In this document: piece by piece, positions 11,454 through 26,665 of the stretch
Layout: each line of letters starts with the position of its first letter
Numbering within the stretch: the first letter of the stretch is position 1
Assembly: GCA_963556195.1 (NCBI GenBank)
Contig: OY744519.1
Span: 38,415,301-38,479,300, forward strand
Direction: 5' to 3'
Length of the DNA stretch: 64,000 nucleotides
From: Sepiola atlantica
Lineage: Eukaryota; Mollusca; Cephalopoda; Sepiida; Sepiolidae
The notes under the pieces: model-generated
Seen by the model: the letters and a program-made list of their open reading frames with translations, nothing else
The model's database searches: none
What the model was told of the DNA's origin: nothing
Program-made: the position numbers and the translations under genes

Positions 11454-11610
11454 ACGATTAAAAAACGCTCATAATATTTTAATCGCAAAATATAGATTCA
11501 TTAAGTATTTTCTTTGTCTTCTAAATAAATGTATTTATTTATTTAGAAGAAAAAAAAGACTTAATAAAACGATTTTTTCGAGTAAAATATTATGAGCGTT
11601 TTTTAATCGT
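11454..11610. mobile_element. 157 bp palindromic MITE
   Basis: Left arm ACGATTAAAAAACGCTCATA (11454 onward) is the complement of the right arm ending at 11610. The arms continue with TATTTTA.TCG and ATTAAGT, and meet at a centre TCTTCTAAATAAAT / ATTTATTTAGAAGA near 11518-11549. It can fold along nearly its full length. A short shadow open frame (11377-11595) has no coding meaning. Confidence 0.8.
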
Positions 11611-12059
11611 TTTTTTTTGTAAATGGTTATTTATTTCATATAGAATATATTACTGTTACTACACCTTAGCTGTACCTTACTTTCACTAATCAAAGTTATA
11701 ATCCACCTGCGTATTTATTCTTTAGACATTGTCTAATAAATCATATGCAGTACGATACACTTACATTTTGATTCTGCAATTTTACTATATATGCAAAATG
11801 ATTTTTCATAGTAATATCTTTATTATTTTCAGTAGCAATATTATTTAAAGCGATTTAATGAACTTATTTAAAACTTCAAAATAATTACTTCCATTTTATG
11901 GCTTGTTATTATTTTCGGTTACACTTTCGTAAGCGTATATTTACATATATCACTAACTTGGATTACTTTGAAATACTTACAAATAAACATTACATTACAC
12001 GAAATAATTAACAAATGTTTTCTGTTAACAATTTAATGCATACGTTAAGTATTTTAAAA
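11611..12059. other. Unassigned AT-rich sequence
   Basis: ACACCTTAGCTGTACCT near 11659 echoes ACACCTCAGTTGTACCT near 11034, so it may belong to the same old duplicated block. Otherwise nothing recognised. Confidence 0.35.
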
Positions 12060-12480
12060 ACTATTTTCCATTGTTGCTGTCCATATTTACTTAACGAGAG
12101 AATAGCTAGGCACAATGTCAGTACCTAAAGTGTGTAAAATCCAGCACCATCGAAAGGGTCACTGTAGATTGGACCATCATTTTAATTGCCTCTTACAAGA
12201 AAAAAATTCTCCTTCACTGAGCGATCACAAGAAAAACTAAGTGCAGCATCAAAACATACAGTAGTTTGTGTTCCTAGCCAAATGGCTATAAGGTAAACAT
12301 GTTGGTATCGATGAGGTAGACGACAACGACGACGATGACAATGACGATGATGATGATGATGATGACGATGACGATGCTGCTGCTGCTGCTTCTGATGATG
12401 ATGATGGTGATGAGTATGATGATGATGATGTGTATGATGATGGTGATCATGATGATGATGATTATGATATTTAACATTTG
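12060..12480 (+). repeat. Diverged direct repeat, copy 2, with GAT array
   Basis: Counterpart of 11160-11452. Contains a first GAT/GAC/GCT array (about 12310-12466). Confidence 0.55.
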
Positions 12481-12562
12481 ATATGTAAAAGCCCTCCTCT
12501 AATCTTGTTAATTTACTAACTCCGGTTATGCATGTATTTCCTTGAATGGCATAAAGCAGTTT
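12467..12562 (+). repeat. 97 bp direct repeat flanking the GAT array, left copy
   Basis: ATATTTAACATTTG through CTCCTCTAATCTTGTTAATT and GGTTATGCATGTA to GCAGTTTTA reappears at 13859-13957 with few changes. Confidence 0.9.
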
Positions 12563-13957
<1,395 letters not shown>

Positions 13958-14411
13958 TTTTATTCGCTCACTATTAACCATATTTTTTTCTCAAATGTGT
14001 TACACATCTGTAGGTAAATTAAAATAAATTTATGTTTACTAATTTTATTAGTGTATTTTCTTATAAATATATGTCGGTAATAGTAATGATTAGAAAAGTT
14101 TCCTAATGTATGTCAGTCTGTCCGCTAGCTACGTTAAGCTTATTAGCCTTACTATCTTAATATCCCGCATGAATAATTCACTTTCTATGTAGTAGGGGTA
14201 TCTATCAGTTTTTATTAGATAACCCACTGCCATTGTGTATACTTCTGATTTTTATTAATTATCATTATACTTTCGTGGCACGCAATTCTATTTCCTTTTA
14301 AAAGTTAATATTATTTTGAAACCCTCAGCATTTAAAGCCCATGGTTTTAGTTGTGTTATCGATCCTCTCACGTACATACTTCCATATTAATATATTTTAA
14401 ATTGCGTTATG
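13958..14411. other. Unassigned AT-rich sequence
   Basis: Nothing recognised apart from weak similarity of TTACACATCTGTAGGTAAATT near 14000 to the blocks noted near 11034. Confidence 0.4.
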
Positions 14412-14700
14412 TTATTTTGAGGTTTGATTGTTGTGCTTTTTCGAGTAGTTATTTTTACAGCTGCACTGGTATGGTATTAGAAAGCAGACAAGGCAGGACT
14501 GCATTGTCTGGTAATTCTCACAACAGTTAAACATGGTTGTGCAGGCTTTGTAACCCCGTCTTACCATAGCGACCTTTGATCTCACCAATCCCCTTTCTCG
14601 GACGATTGTCTGACATTCACTGCACCTAGTGTGATTCCCAGCTAGTAGAGAATAATTCACAAGACGCATCCCAATGTCAGTAAGGGGATGAAAAACACCA
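14412..14700. repeat. Dispersed repeat, copy 2
   Basis: Shares ordered blocks with 2930-3165. On the minus strand it is open for 85 codons (14412-14669) with several Cys, including CSEC and CLVC, but I do not recognise the protein. It may be a fragment of a transposon-encoded domain. Confidence 0.45.
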
Positions 14701-15629
14701 GTGTCATATTTACTGCTGACTTTAATAAAGTTAGTAATAAATACAGCATGATATTGATTTGAAAGATCTTAGAAATGTTGAACCTTTCGAAGACCTCATA
14801 ATGAAAGCATAACACCACCATTTAATTTGTGTAACCTGTATTTTTACGCGCGTATCAGCATATTTGTATGCTAATGATAATAGATATATTTATAAAATTA
14901 TAAACAGTATATTTACAATATTAGTATGTTAAGCACATCTATAGGTTATGCTTACTTTGAAGCATTTTAGGGGATGGCCGTTATCACTGTTTACAGATTC
15001 CTTATTGGGTCCTATTTTAATGAATACCCACTTGGGATGGTATGGAAAGTTAAATTCTAATATAGCCTAAAGATTTAATAAGAAAAATAATATTCAAAAT
15101 CACACATCACTAAATAATGCATGTGTCTGATATATAAATAGCGCTATTAATATACTAAACAACTGCAATAAGATGTTCATAATGTACTAATTTTCAAATG
15201 CCACGTGTAAATATGGGTCTCTAATAGGATTATTAGTTTAGACATCACAGTTATTTAAGTGAAGCTACTCTTAACTGCCCCATTTGGCATAATTGTATGA
15301 GTGTTCACAGATGTGCCGGGAAACCAGGGTTGTAACCTTCGATTGAATACTACAACGGGCTTAATACATGATACTTAATGCCCTCTGGCTAAAAATCAGT
15401 ATCATAAGTTTAGGATAAATGGTAAAAGAATAATCCCGTGAAAGGAGTGGCGCCCTCACCTACATTGAAACTAATAAAAAGGAGCCGTCCTTTAGGCGTC
15501 GACTATGGACGACCACTTTGTTTTTGTTTCTTACTTACCGTTCGGAATTTTTCAAAACAATCAAAGATCTGAAGTACGTGTGTGTATAAGGCATCACTTT
15601 TCGACATAAAAAAATACTGTTCTGGCAGA
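14701..15629. other. Unassigned; N-terminal mariner remnants possible at the right end
   Basis: No gene recognised up to about 15500. Sequence from about 15500 may hold the most decayed 5' part of the mariner relic that follows. Confidence 0.4.
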
Positions 15630-16530
15630 GGATGTTGTATTCTAACGGTAAACGCGGTCGTGCAGATCCAAATGATGTTAAACACTGATGTCGCTCTAAA
15701 TTCAACAACTGTCGCCAAAACCTCAAAAGTTCGAAAACTCGTTTTGGCTGATCGTGAATTGAAATTGTGTGATATAGCAGGGGTGTTAAAGATCTGAAAA
15801 GGCAATTCTGTTAGCATTTCTCATGTAAATTTGTCAATTTGAAAATTGTGTTCAAAGTGGATGTCACGTTTGTACGCAGTCAATCAAAAACGAAAACGCG
15901 ACAACGATTCAGAATGTTGTATGCAACGGTTTGAACCAAAAACAAAAGTGTGTTGCGTCAATACGTAAGACTGGGTTGCACATGGATCAACTATTTCACT
16001 CTGGAATCAAATCATCACTCAGATGATTGGAAAGCAGCAGGCGATACTCGTCGAAAGCAACTAAACACACAAATACAATAAACTAGTGTGTTAATCTCTG
16101 TATTCTATGATGCGAAAGATATTTTATTTAATCAATTACACCTGAAAATGCCATCAATAACTAATATTATATAACAGTATCGGTGCGTTCAGATGAATTA
16201 AATCGCTAAATAACTGCAATAAATAAAGAGAAAAGGGTGCTATATTAAAAAAAAACTCATGTAAGTCGATAACAAGAATAGGAAAGCTACATGAATTGCG
16301 GCTGCTATATTTACCGGATCTGGCCTCTACCGACTATAGTCTGCTGGCAGATCTCACAACAAAACTACACGGAAAAGATTTGACTTTAAGTAAGTAGTGC
16401 TACCAGTAACCGAGGCGTATTTTGAGGCAAAAGCCAAAGCGTTCAACTAAAAATACATCGAATCCATAGAAAAGTGTTGGAATCAGTGTATTTCTTTATA
16501 CAGAGACTATGCTGATGAGCAAAGCCTACA
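15630..16530 (+). pseudogene. mariner-like transposase pseudogene (DD34D type)
   Basis: Translating across frameshifts gives mariner landmarks in order. ..TSKVRKLVLADRELKLCDIAGVL.. (about 15722-15790) is the second helix-turn-helix region. VNLSI.KLCSKWM (about 15825-15862), then YAVNQKRKRDNDSECCMQRF (about 15873-15933) and ..TLESNHHSDDWKAAGDTRRKQLN (about 16000-16065) follow. LPDLASTDYSLLADL (about 16310-16353) has the third catalytic Asp in STDY. VTEAYFEAKAKAFN..YIESIEKCWNQC (16398-16485) is the C-terminal end. The segment that should carry the first Asp (MDETWI) is shifted and damaged near 15975. Several stops and frame changes make it dead. No clear terminal inverted repeats were found. 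Confidence 0.85.
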
Positions 16531-19255
16531 CGTTGTTGAAGTTTTCATGAGTTTCGTTCAAGACTTATTTAATTGTATGTTTTTTATGTTTTAAAGCTTT
16601 CAAAATTAACTCATAGACATATATTATGATGATAACATGATTAAACTTAAATGTGATAGTTACACTTAACAAACACAGTATTGATTATGGTAAATCGATA
16701 GTGATTTGATGAAATATTGGCAAAATATAAAAATAAGGTTTGATTTGCTTTAAATTTGCAGCTGTGTCTTGTTTTCAAATTAGCTATAGAATCCTGTAAA
16801 ATTGTTAAAAACTGATTCTGTTAGTTTTAAACAAAGAAAATGGTCAATTTAATTCATGGGAATATCACATAATAAAATAAAAGAATAGTGAGTTCAGTAA
16901 TAGTATTATCTCTTTTTTGTATATGGTTTAGATACAGCGTTAGATAAGGTGACACATTTCACTTTTCGAATGTATTTCACTAATAAACATATTATCTAGT
17001 TAGAATGGTATTCATTGATTACTATTAAAACATTTCGAGTGTTTTCCTCTGAAAATTTTGCACAGAGAAATGAGCGGATGACTTTATAAACAAGGAATTT
17101 ATATCATAAGACACTGTAGTACTATTATGAATTTTACATATTTGTCTCATCTATATGCAAATGTGGATCTATTTACGTTCATAGGAAATCCTTTGAACTT
17201 CATTGTGATATTCCAGTTCTTTATGCGTGTTAATTGCGTGTATATTATCCTTGAAAACACTTTAACGTTCATGTGGATGAGACCACGGTTACATAACTGG
17301 ATTGGTATCACCGAGTTGACAATTTAATATTATTTATGGTATAACTATACATTTTCTTTTAACTGGGGTCGTACTTTGTACGTATGTGTTGTTCCTCTGA
17401 TGACTGAAGCCATTCCGTTAACGAAAAGTAAATGGCATCTGTCATACTTCTTACGATAACTATTAAATTGATTAATTCAGGAAACGAGTATTGAATATTT
17501 ACTATGTATTCGCCAATATGTCAAATAAGTTGCAATGTAAAACACAGCTGGAGATAAGAGAGCGAGCGTGGGTGACAGATGGAGGGAGACATTTCCAGTA
17601 CTTTTTCAGAGTATGGCTTTAATTATTCTCGACATACAAGACAATTTGTTAAGAGTTTTCCCAGCCCAGCCGCTTCCCTTGAACTCATAGAGTCGCGCCT
17701 GCCACTCTATTTATCGTATATATGACATCTTATTGATCTAAATATTATTGACTTAGTTTCTCACGTTGTTTACCTTATTTAACAAATACGTCCAACACAT
17801 AGACCTTTTCGTTTTGTTAGTCTTAAACATATCCTTTTTAACTCTTGATCAATTCAATTAAATATATGTCCGCATACTAGAAAACATATGCATCACTACT
17901 TAACACTACAGTAAACTGCTAGATTCATTTTACCATACATACTAATAATTCCTTCGTGAAAGATATGATTAAACAAGAACATAACCAAGTCGTTAGACTG
18001 CATATTGACGTCTAAGTATGTTAAGATACGATAAAGGCTTATCTGGATCTTACTGAACTATTTATATAATGTACTTCCATGAGTAAATGAGTAAATGAGT
18101 GTTTCACCTATTCCGTTACTATTATTTTCACCTATAACTTATTCTGGTCAAAAAACACTCGTACATATTTCATAAATTATTGATTGCATATTTGAACTTC
18201 GGATATCTAATCTGTAAATCGTTATACTCTAAAGCCAAGCAATACTATGAAGACATAAATATTTATAATAAGAGGGCATTTTTATTTAAATGGAAGCGTT
18301 GATAACTAAAAATACTATTTGACTGATAAGGCTGAGGTTTTGCATGTTAAGTAATCTTATAAAAGACCGTCAGATCTATAAATACTATTTGGAAAAATAG
18401 GAAGTTTTAATTTCGTCATAATTTACAGCTTCATCATTTGCTTTTACTTTAAAATACTGCGCCACTTAATTGGAAACACTAGTAGCAAGTAGCGAGTTTC
18501 TAGGATTAAGAGTATAAAAGCTATTGCTGAAATTCTGACATTCTACTTTTCCGTATATTTGAACTAAATTTTGACCGCGATATTTCAAACTTAAACCAGT
18601 TGTTTGTTAGACTATGACCGATACTTTGACCATGTTTAGTGAGAATTAGTCGGATCATCTAAACGCTAGGTGGGTGACAAAAAACAAATAAATATAGTAA
18701 AAACCCAACAAACAAACTCGCCCGAAAATATAACGTATTTGGTAAGGTAAGAGTTTGCCTTAATCGTAGTTAAATAATTGACACTTTGTACTTCGGAAAA
18801 CTTGAGAGAAAATAAGTGTTCGTCAATTTAACTCATCTATTGGCATGCCTGTCTTTCTGTTTGTATATCTACTTATGTTTCTTTTGTAAATGTCGATACA
18901 TCAGATTTTACTTATATATACATATTGAACAAGGCTAAACAATTTATAAATGCAAATATAATTCATTAAAATATATGTGACATTCGTAAAGAAGACATAT
19001 TGATCAAGAATTATTAGCATTTAATTTTTAATTTTCTTTCTGCCAACTAATAAAATGGTTAGTCAAAGGGTATTTTTAGGTAAACACCAAACATCAAATA
19101 TGCACACAAATCTATTGAGGATGTCTATAATGATAAAATATTGCAATTTTAACGATATTGTAATGTTATGGAATATCTGTGGAATAATTGTACTGATACC
19201 ATGGTTAAACTATCGTGTTTGATATTTAAACAAAAAGCAAATGATATATGTTTAA
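16531..19255. other. Unassigned AT-rich sequence
   Basis: About 2.7 kb with no recognised transposon, RNA or coding signal. CCTCTGATGACTGAAGCC..AACGAAAAG at about 17395-17437 has the order of a hammerhead core but no stem II (see rejected list). A short open frame at 17127-17327 has no known motif. Confidence 0.45.
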
Positions 19256-19297
19256 CTATTGTAAGAGTTCACATGCAAAACGCAATAAATCCATGTC
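19256..19297. repeat. Isolated MITE end
   Basis: AGTTCACATGCAAAACGCAATAAATCC matches the terminal repeat of the MITE at 48607-48859 (TTCGATTACAAAACGCGATAAATCC in pieces). No partner end was seen nearby, so this is a truncated copy. Confidence 0.5.
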
Positions 19298-19329
19298 GTT
19301 TCTATTAAGCGATTAAACAATATAACAAC

Positions 19330-20149
19330 TGTTACATTACTGGTTATTGGCTTCCCAATAGCTCTTTTAGTATTCGTAGAACTTCGCTGTTGATTAAAAG
19401 TGGACGATATGTCGTATTTACTTAGATCTGATTCTCGATCGCCGTCGTCGCTACTATTAGTACTGCCTTACTAACCTTGTTTCTTCTCTCTCTTTTCTTG
19501 TGGTCTCCGGCAGCCATTTGTCGCATGCTTGTTTCTGCCGTGTGACTATTTGCGCTTCTTTTTTTCTGCAACTATTTGCTGTCGGGGCTGCTACTGATCG
19601 TCGTTCGTCATCACCGTCGCCGCCGACGCCGCTGTCATCATTCTTTTCGGGCTGTTGTCTCCATTCTGAAATCGAATTCTTAGATTCACGACAAGTCGTT
19701 TTCTGTTTTAAGGAGCCGCTTTTATTTAACTACTTAAATGGGCCGACTTGAACGAGTTCGCTGCGATCGAGAGAGAGGTTTACGCTAACTAGTTTACTAG
19801 TTAATATTCTTAATTACTTGAGAAGGAGAAGTATGGACGATTCTGTTTTAGGCTCTTATATTTCCGTCATTCGGAATATTTCTCGTACTGCTACATATTT
19901 GGCCTTTCGACTCTTCGCTCACAAGCCGATGACTGATTCAAATCCCAATTCAATTCTCTCACAGCGGACAACTCTGACGTCACAAACCTCGTTATCCGCC
20001 ATGTGTGCCGTGAGCTTTTACCCTAAGGTCTGATCAGTTGTCATCGTGATCGTGGGAACACATCGAACCGAACTGCACGGTACGACTCCGCCACAAATCG
20101 CGCAAGTCAAACCCGTCTCAAATAGATGCGTCCAAGCCATTATCTAACA
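19330..20149. repeat. Left long terminal repeat
   Basis: 820 bp. Carries 26 bp (about 20000-20025) absent from the right copy. In a 225 bp stretch compared by eye about 17 positions differ, roughly 92-93% identity, so the insertion is not recent. Orientation of transcription is undecided. Confidence 0.85.
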
Positions 20150-21758
20150 TTCATCCTTTCCCTATACAAAAAACCATTATAATATTTTTATTTTAACACC
20201 CCCGCCAGCGGGTCTGGTCAAAACCAAGCCAAAATGGCTGGACCTCTTCATGGCTGCTACTCGGCCTATGACGTAATCTCCGGGATGCAAGGATATTCCC
20301 CCTGATCAACTCGGCCCCCATAGCCATGCCCCCACATGCGACACACCAGGCCCCACCCCCGGTACGTGGACCTCAAGTCTAACAGTGATGAGTAAAGACA
20401 TAGTCTGGAATGAATGGTATGAATTCCCTGTGATCCCGCAAAACACCCCCCATATGTGAACCTCATCTTACCTCCGACCCTGAGGGCACTCAATTAACCT
20501 CACACACGCACTTTCAAGCATCGGCACACCACCGATAGCAACTTTTCCTACTGACGGCTTTTACTGCGAATTACGGAAAATAACAAAAACAGAAACCCCT
20601 ATCTTAATTAATTTATTTTTGGTCAACCCACGAATTTAATTTAGGATTATCACGATTCATGCTTGATTGATCAATGCAAAATGCCGTAACCCTGAAACCC
20701 CTTCAAAAATACTTATAATCATGCTACTCTTTTCATAGCTACAAATCGCTTCCTCACACGTGTGACAACGAACAAACTCTTCTCAGTATAATCGTAAACC
20801 CTTTCTTTGGTTACCCTCTATGGGTCTCGCGCAGCGAACACACTCAACTCCAACCCTCTGTTGGAAGAGACACATTTCCGCCAGTTTATACTATGAACGG
20901 CATTTGGAGAGGACGGCCCCTTAAAAGGGCTCACCACCGAACCTCACACTAAAACCTCATCGCATCCAAAGATCAATCTTCTCATCTATCCCGTTTGTGC
21001 GTGGCCGACTCTAATCTGTACGATATACACTGTTCTTTTTTTTAATTAAATTTCAGCTAACGCAACCGAAACCTCATTTTTTTCCTTCTTTCTGGCTACG
21101 TAAGAAACCACTGGGGAAAAATAATGCCTTCTCTCTCAATAGTATACATAACAACATTCTTCCTTTCCTCTTTCTTTAAAAACAACAAGAACATTTTTTT
21201 AACGAACTCGTTCATATATCGGCAACAACAAAAACAAAAAAAAACATATGAAAGTTTCTCCCTTCCTCCCTCTCAAGGACAATACGTATCAGACAATCAC
21301 AAAACAAGAAAGTCAATAAAAAAGTTCATCAAAAGTATATCGTCTCTTATCTTCTGTAGAGTTCACGCTTGCCTGTGTGTGTGTGTATTTTGTTATTTCC
21401 CTTTTTTCTATTACGTGTATATACATATATTTTTTTCTTTTTTTTATGACAATCTTTCTGTTTTCTTTTATTTATTTATTTATTTATTCATTTTTTTTAT
21501 TTAGATTTTTTTAACAATTTTTGATTGTACGTGTGTGTGTTCACAAATTCATTGTTCAAATTACAGTTTCTTTTTCTTGTTTCTCATTTAAAAAAGTTCG
21601 CCTTGAATTATGCAACAATGAAAGTTCTTACCTAATATTTCTCTGGACACATTTTTCTGTTGTGTTCGAAGACTTTTTTTCTGTTTTCTTCCGTGAAACT
21701 CAGTTCGTATCTATCCTCCTCATGACGGGGCGGCAGGCAACCTTCACCAAATCGCCAA
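20150..21758. other. Interior of the two-LTR element
   Basis: GC-richer than the flanks in its first 800 bp, with CCCCCGCC and CCCCCACAT clusters, then T-rich. Open frames on both strands are short and lack known motifs. A hairpin CCCCTTAAAAGGG sits near 20918. Confidence 0.6.
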
Positions 21759-22553
21759 TGTTAGATTGTGTGGTTATTGGCCTCACAAAAGTATTTTGGT
21801 TCTCGTAGCACTTCGCTGTTGATTCAAAGGGAACGATATGTCTTATTTACTTAGCTCCGATTCTCGATCGCCATTGTCGCTACTATTAGTACTGCCTTAC
21901 TATCCATGTTTCTTCTCTCTCTTTTCTCGTGGTCTCCGGCAGCCATTTGTCGCATGGTTGTTTCTGCCGTGTGACTATTTGTGCTCCTTTTTCTTCTGCA
22001 ACTATTTGCTGTCGGGACTGCTACTGATCGTCGTTCGTCATCACCATCGCCGCCGACGCTGCAGTCATCATTCTTTTCGGGCTGTTGTCTCCATTCTGAA
22101 ATCGAATTCTTAGATTCACGACAAGTCGTTTTCTGTTTCAAAGAGCCGCCTTTATTTAACTACATTAATTGGCCGACCTGAACGAGTTTGCTGCGATCGA
22201 GAGAGAGGTTTACGCTAACTAGTTCACTAGTTAATATTCTTAATTACTTGAGAAGGAGAATAATGGAAGATTCTGTTTTAGGCTCTTAGATTTCAGTCAT
22301 TCGGAATCTTTCTCGTACTGCTACATATTTGGCCTTTCGACTCTTCGCTCCCAAGCCAATGACTGATTCAAATCCCAATTTAATTCTCTCACGGCGGACA
22401 ACTCTGACGTCACAAACCTCGTTATCCGCCGGTCTGATCAGTTGTCATCGTGATCGTGGGAACACATCGAACCGAACTGTACGGTACGACTCCGCCACAA
22501 ATCGCGCAGGTCAAACCCGTCCTGAATAGATGCATCCAAGCCATTATCTAACA
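21759..22553. repeat. Right long terminal repeat
   Basis: 795 bp copy of the left repeat, lacking its 26 bp insert. Confidence 0.85.
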
Positions 22554-25500
22554 CAACGGTTATATTAAATCTACACTTCAACTAAAATAGTATTTAAATT
22601 TAAAATGTCATATTATGAAAACATCAATTGTTTTTATGCAACAACTTTTTGTAGTGATAACTTCTTAATTTTGAAAATGGGTTTACTCACGTGTTGTCTT
22701 AGAACTTTTAGTTTCGTTCAAATACATTTTTAGAAGATAGTAGCAACTAGTATAAGGATTTTCAAAAAGTGTTTAATTATTGTGGTTAGAGATGTCAGAT
22801 TTTCAGTATCGTTTAACGATCATATTTTCCAAATTTATTGAGAACATTTTAAAATACCGTTGATTTAACCTGATATCTGCGCATACTTCAGAAAGCTTCG
22901 CAATATAATTGTAAAAAAAATCCCGCAACTAATCCCGGTGTTGGTTATTCGGCTATTCGAAGCGTTATTTCAGTAAAGGTCGACCAATTGATTTTTCTTT
23001 AATTACATTTTATTACATGCTTTATTCACAAAGCTAAAGTTTGATAGCGGAGACACATGACCCAGCAACGTTCTGCACGTTTTCGAATCATGTCGAGAAT
23101 GGATTAGGGTTAAGGTTAAGCTTCTTTCTGATATATACATTACTTCATGTATCCAATAAAGAAACACCAGGTATAGTTTTTAAACATTCAATTTCAAATA
23201 CACTGAGCTTCCTATAATACTATGCAGGTCCCCAATACTGTTTAATTAATACTATAATGGTTTAATACTTAAAATAATTTTTAACATCAACATAAAGTAC
23301 TTTAAAGATATTTGAAAGGCATTTTTAAATCTACTAATTGAAAAGTGTTGCCATTTTATCGGGTTCCTAGTTTTATATATTCATTAGATAAAATATTGAT
23401 TGATTTGTATGATTTGAATTATTCATACTTCTGTTTTTATCTTGAGTGTTTTTCCAACAAGTTTCGTTCGATTTACCTTTCGAGTTTCTACAGGTGTATC
23501 TTGTCGAACTCGGGAATCTTTCTGCTGTGACTCGTTAGAAAAATATATAGTGATATGTAGTTATAAGTAGTGATCTATGGTGATAAGTTGTAAGACTGCA
23601 CGTCTAAAGACAACAAGTGTAAGGTTTCTAAAATTCATGCGAGAATTGTCCGCCACGACCGGTGGCGTAACGGAAAAAGTACTAAGTAACATTTAGTTTT
23701 AAGTGCCACTCTTTTTGAAGGTTGAAAGTTAAATCGTCGGTGCCGACGATACTAATAATACAATTGCGAAGTATTTAAGAATTACATGGCTGACGGAACA
23801 GGAGAATGATACGCCTTCGATTAAATAAAAGATTATATTCGGACGATCGTACAGATTTCCGAGTTCGACAAAAATGATTCTCAGTTTCAAGAAGATACAC
23901 CTGCAGAAAGTCGAAGGTTACACCTGACATAGCGTTGTGGGAATAGTCCGACCAATCTAAACAATACAAAGTATAAATCCTCTGAAAAAAGTCAGAACAA
24001 TCGTTGGATTTTATAAATATTTCAAAGGGATAAAATGATCGTTCACTCAAGTACACATCATTCACTTATACCAAGTTAATAAGTAAATATTAGAAGCAGC
24101 TGGCTGAGTATCTTAATGGTTTAACTTGTTTAGAATCACTGTGCAATTAAAAAAGGTGGTGCATTTGAAGTGTGTTCGTTAGCGAATAAAGACATGCTAT
24201 TGGTTGACAATAAGGGATAGATACAGTATAATTTATCAAGCAAGTAGTTTTTACAATATAAATACTAGACTTTCAACACAACATAATAGCATAAAAACAT
24301 TACTTACATATGTTTACAAAGAAGAAAAAAGACTAAAGTGTGGCTAATGATAAACTAGTAGACATAAACGGTATTACAATTACTTCAACGTTAATTACTT
24401 TTGCTTAGAAACATCGTTTGTCATTCTTTTACAATAACATAGTAATTAAACACATTCATCGTTGTTACTTTACTTGCTTCCTCATTCAAATACTAAGAAG
24501 CTAAGTATTTTAACAATGTTTCAACAATACTTTTAGGTACTAGTTATAAAGCAGTAGAGGCTCGGTAGAGATGGAAATTGACACGCTAAGATACTGTACT
24601 AGCATCGCTTAAGGAGCTGGTATATGGAAGCCATTAAATTTACGAATTTCATATTAAGTGAACTTTAACGAAAAACCTTATTCTAAAAGCATGCATGATT
24701 ATATTAGTCTTTATTTCTGAATAATGTGTCTTTATTTAAAAAGAATCATGTTTAATTACAAAAATAACAAGCTACAAATAAATAAGTGTCGTATAAAACG
24801 TTTCAGGCAATTGAGTAAACAAGCGGCAATAAATAATTAAAATGCATTGTATTAATTTTAATATCAAATTTTGAATCTAATAAACAACTATTAATAATAA
24901 CAAGCAAACAATCATGACTATTCTAAACGTGACTTTATTTGCGTACTAAATACATTAGAAAATTATTTCACAGATCAAAAAATAGAGAAAATTGCAAAAG
25001 TAGGACAATATAGTGGAAAAGTGAGAGATGTGATTCCTAAGCCAGAACCGAGACTCAGACGATAACGTGCAGCGTGTCACTAGTATGTTATTTCATGAAC
25101 AAAAATGAGACCAAAATTAATGTTAAAGTATGTTGATTCCCGACGTCGAACTTTCTAAGAGTATCAGAAAAGCAAAGTGTCTTTCTGTTCGCAACGCTGT
25201 GGTGCCAGTACTAGTGTTAATTTCGATTAATACACTTGATATTTAAGTAACACATACACATTTAAAATAAAACGAAAAATGCCGACACTATCAAACTTAT
25301 TTTTATTATACCTACTTAACTTCTGTGTAAACTCCAGAGAGTTTCACCACTTGCTTGAGACCAAAATCGTGTCACTTATCATCGTTAAATCTGTCAGATC
25401 TCAAGATAAGCATATCAATCTTAACTCTTATCTTGTTAGCTCATCTTTTGTGGATGTCCCTTGATCGTTAACAATCAAATAGTATTTACATCATCTTTTA

Positions 25501-26665
25501 CATAGCTGGAGTATGCAAGCCGGGAAACATACCCGAACCACATTAATATTCTTCTGTTAAAATAACGTCGTTTATAGATCTGTTAATATTAACCCCTCAT
25601 TCTGATATATGAATGACTTCGTTTATCTCACACAGTTACTCGATAGTTCTTAAACGTTTCACGATCTGCCTGCATAGTCTATGAATCATTTTAATATACA
25701 TCAATACGAGTCATCTAATCATTGTCAAGTCTGAACTTCTAAATCATTGATCCACCCTTCATGCTCTATATCTTTTTTCACATGAGAATATATTAACTTA
25801 GCAATATAATAGCAATATTATCTTATATAATATGTAATCATATAATACGTAATAATATAATATGTAATAATATCACTTGTTTTTGACAGAAATAACGCAA
25901 CTCACAAAAATATAGCCATTTACCTATTTCGTATCAAATAAATCTTCCGTGTAAACTATTCTAAAGCGCAATAAATCAAGCATAATTCAGTATCAGAATT
26001 ATTACTTCTGCAATAGCAAGCGGAGGTTATGGTTTCGGTCGAATTCATAATAGTATATTTTGTATACAGTTTAGCGATTAAATCGGTTAACCAATCGTAA
26101 TTTAATTGGTTAAAATATAAGTCGTGGTCTAGATTATCAAAGATACAATTTTTAAATATTTAGATAGAAATCAAAATCACTGCAAAAGTCAATTTTTCGG
26201 CGATAAATTATTTTCCTTTCGTCGTAAAAACTCGATTTTCTCAATTTGATGCATGGACATTATTCTCTGTAATAGCTAAAACCACTATTCAACATTTCAG
26301 TTCATCAGGAAAATATTTATTTGATTAATCAAAGATTCCATAGTATACGTTTGAGAATAGTTATACAATATGAAGAAGTCGGGCCAATATAAAACGTGTC
26401 AGGCGTTCTAACGAAATACTTATGTTTTTTTTATCTAAACGATAAACACCTTACTTGTTACAATAATTACAAATGCAAATATAATTTGTATGTGTAAACA
26501 TGGAGAGGTCTATTATATGTATAACTGATTGTAATAAAAATTAAAAGAAAATAATTATCACGGATGGGCATTAACATTTTATGAGCAAAGGGGGCGTTGC
26601 TTAATCTTAATAATATCGGATTATGATAAAAATGAAAGGAAATGAGTTATTTTACTTTTACTAGA

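Larger units (their letters stand above)
19330..22553. mobile_element. LTR retroelement without recognisable gag-pol (LARD/TRIM-like)
   Basis: Two direct terminal repeats (19330-20149 and 21759-22553) bound a 1.6 kb interior. Each begins TGTTA and ends TAACA, the usual TG..CA form, and a 4 bp CAAC lies on both outer sides (19326-19329 and 22554-22557), a plausible target duplication. The interior has no reverse transcriptase, integrase, protease or gag motif in any frame I could read. I saw no convincing primer-binding site after the left repeat and no clean polypurine tract before the right one. A non-autonomous element mobilised by a relative is the simplest reading. Confidence 0.75.

Noticed and set aside
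17395..17437. CTGATGACTGAAGCC..AACGAAAAG as a hammerhead
   Set aside because: The spacer between CTGATGA and GAAA forms no stem II, and neither stem I nor stem III pairs.
21124..21808. Open frames of 95-126 codons near the right LTR as gag
   Set aside because: Low-complexity Phe/Tyr-rich translation of a T-rich tract; no zinc knuckle or capsid motif.
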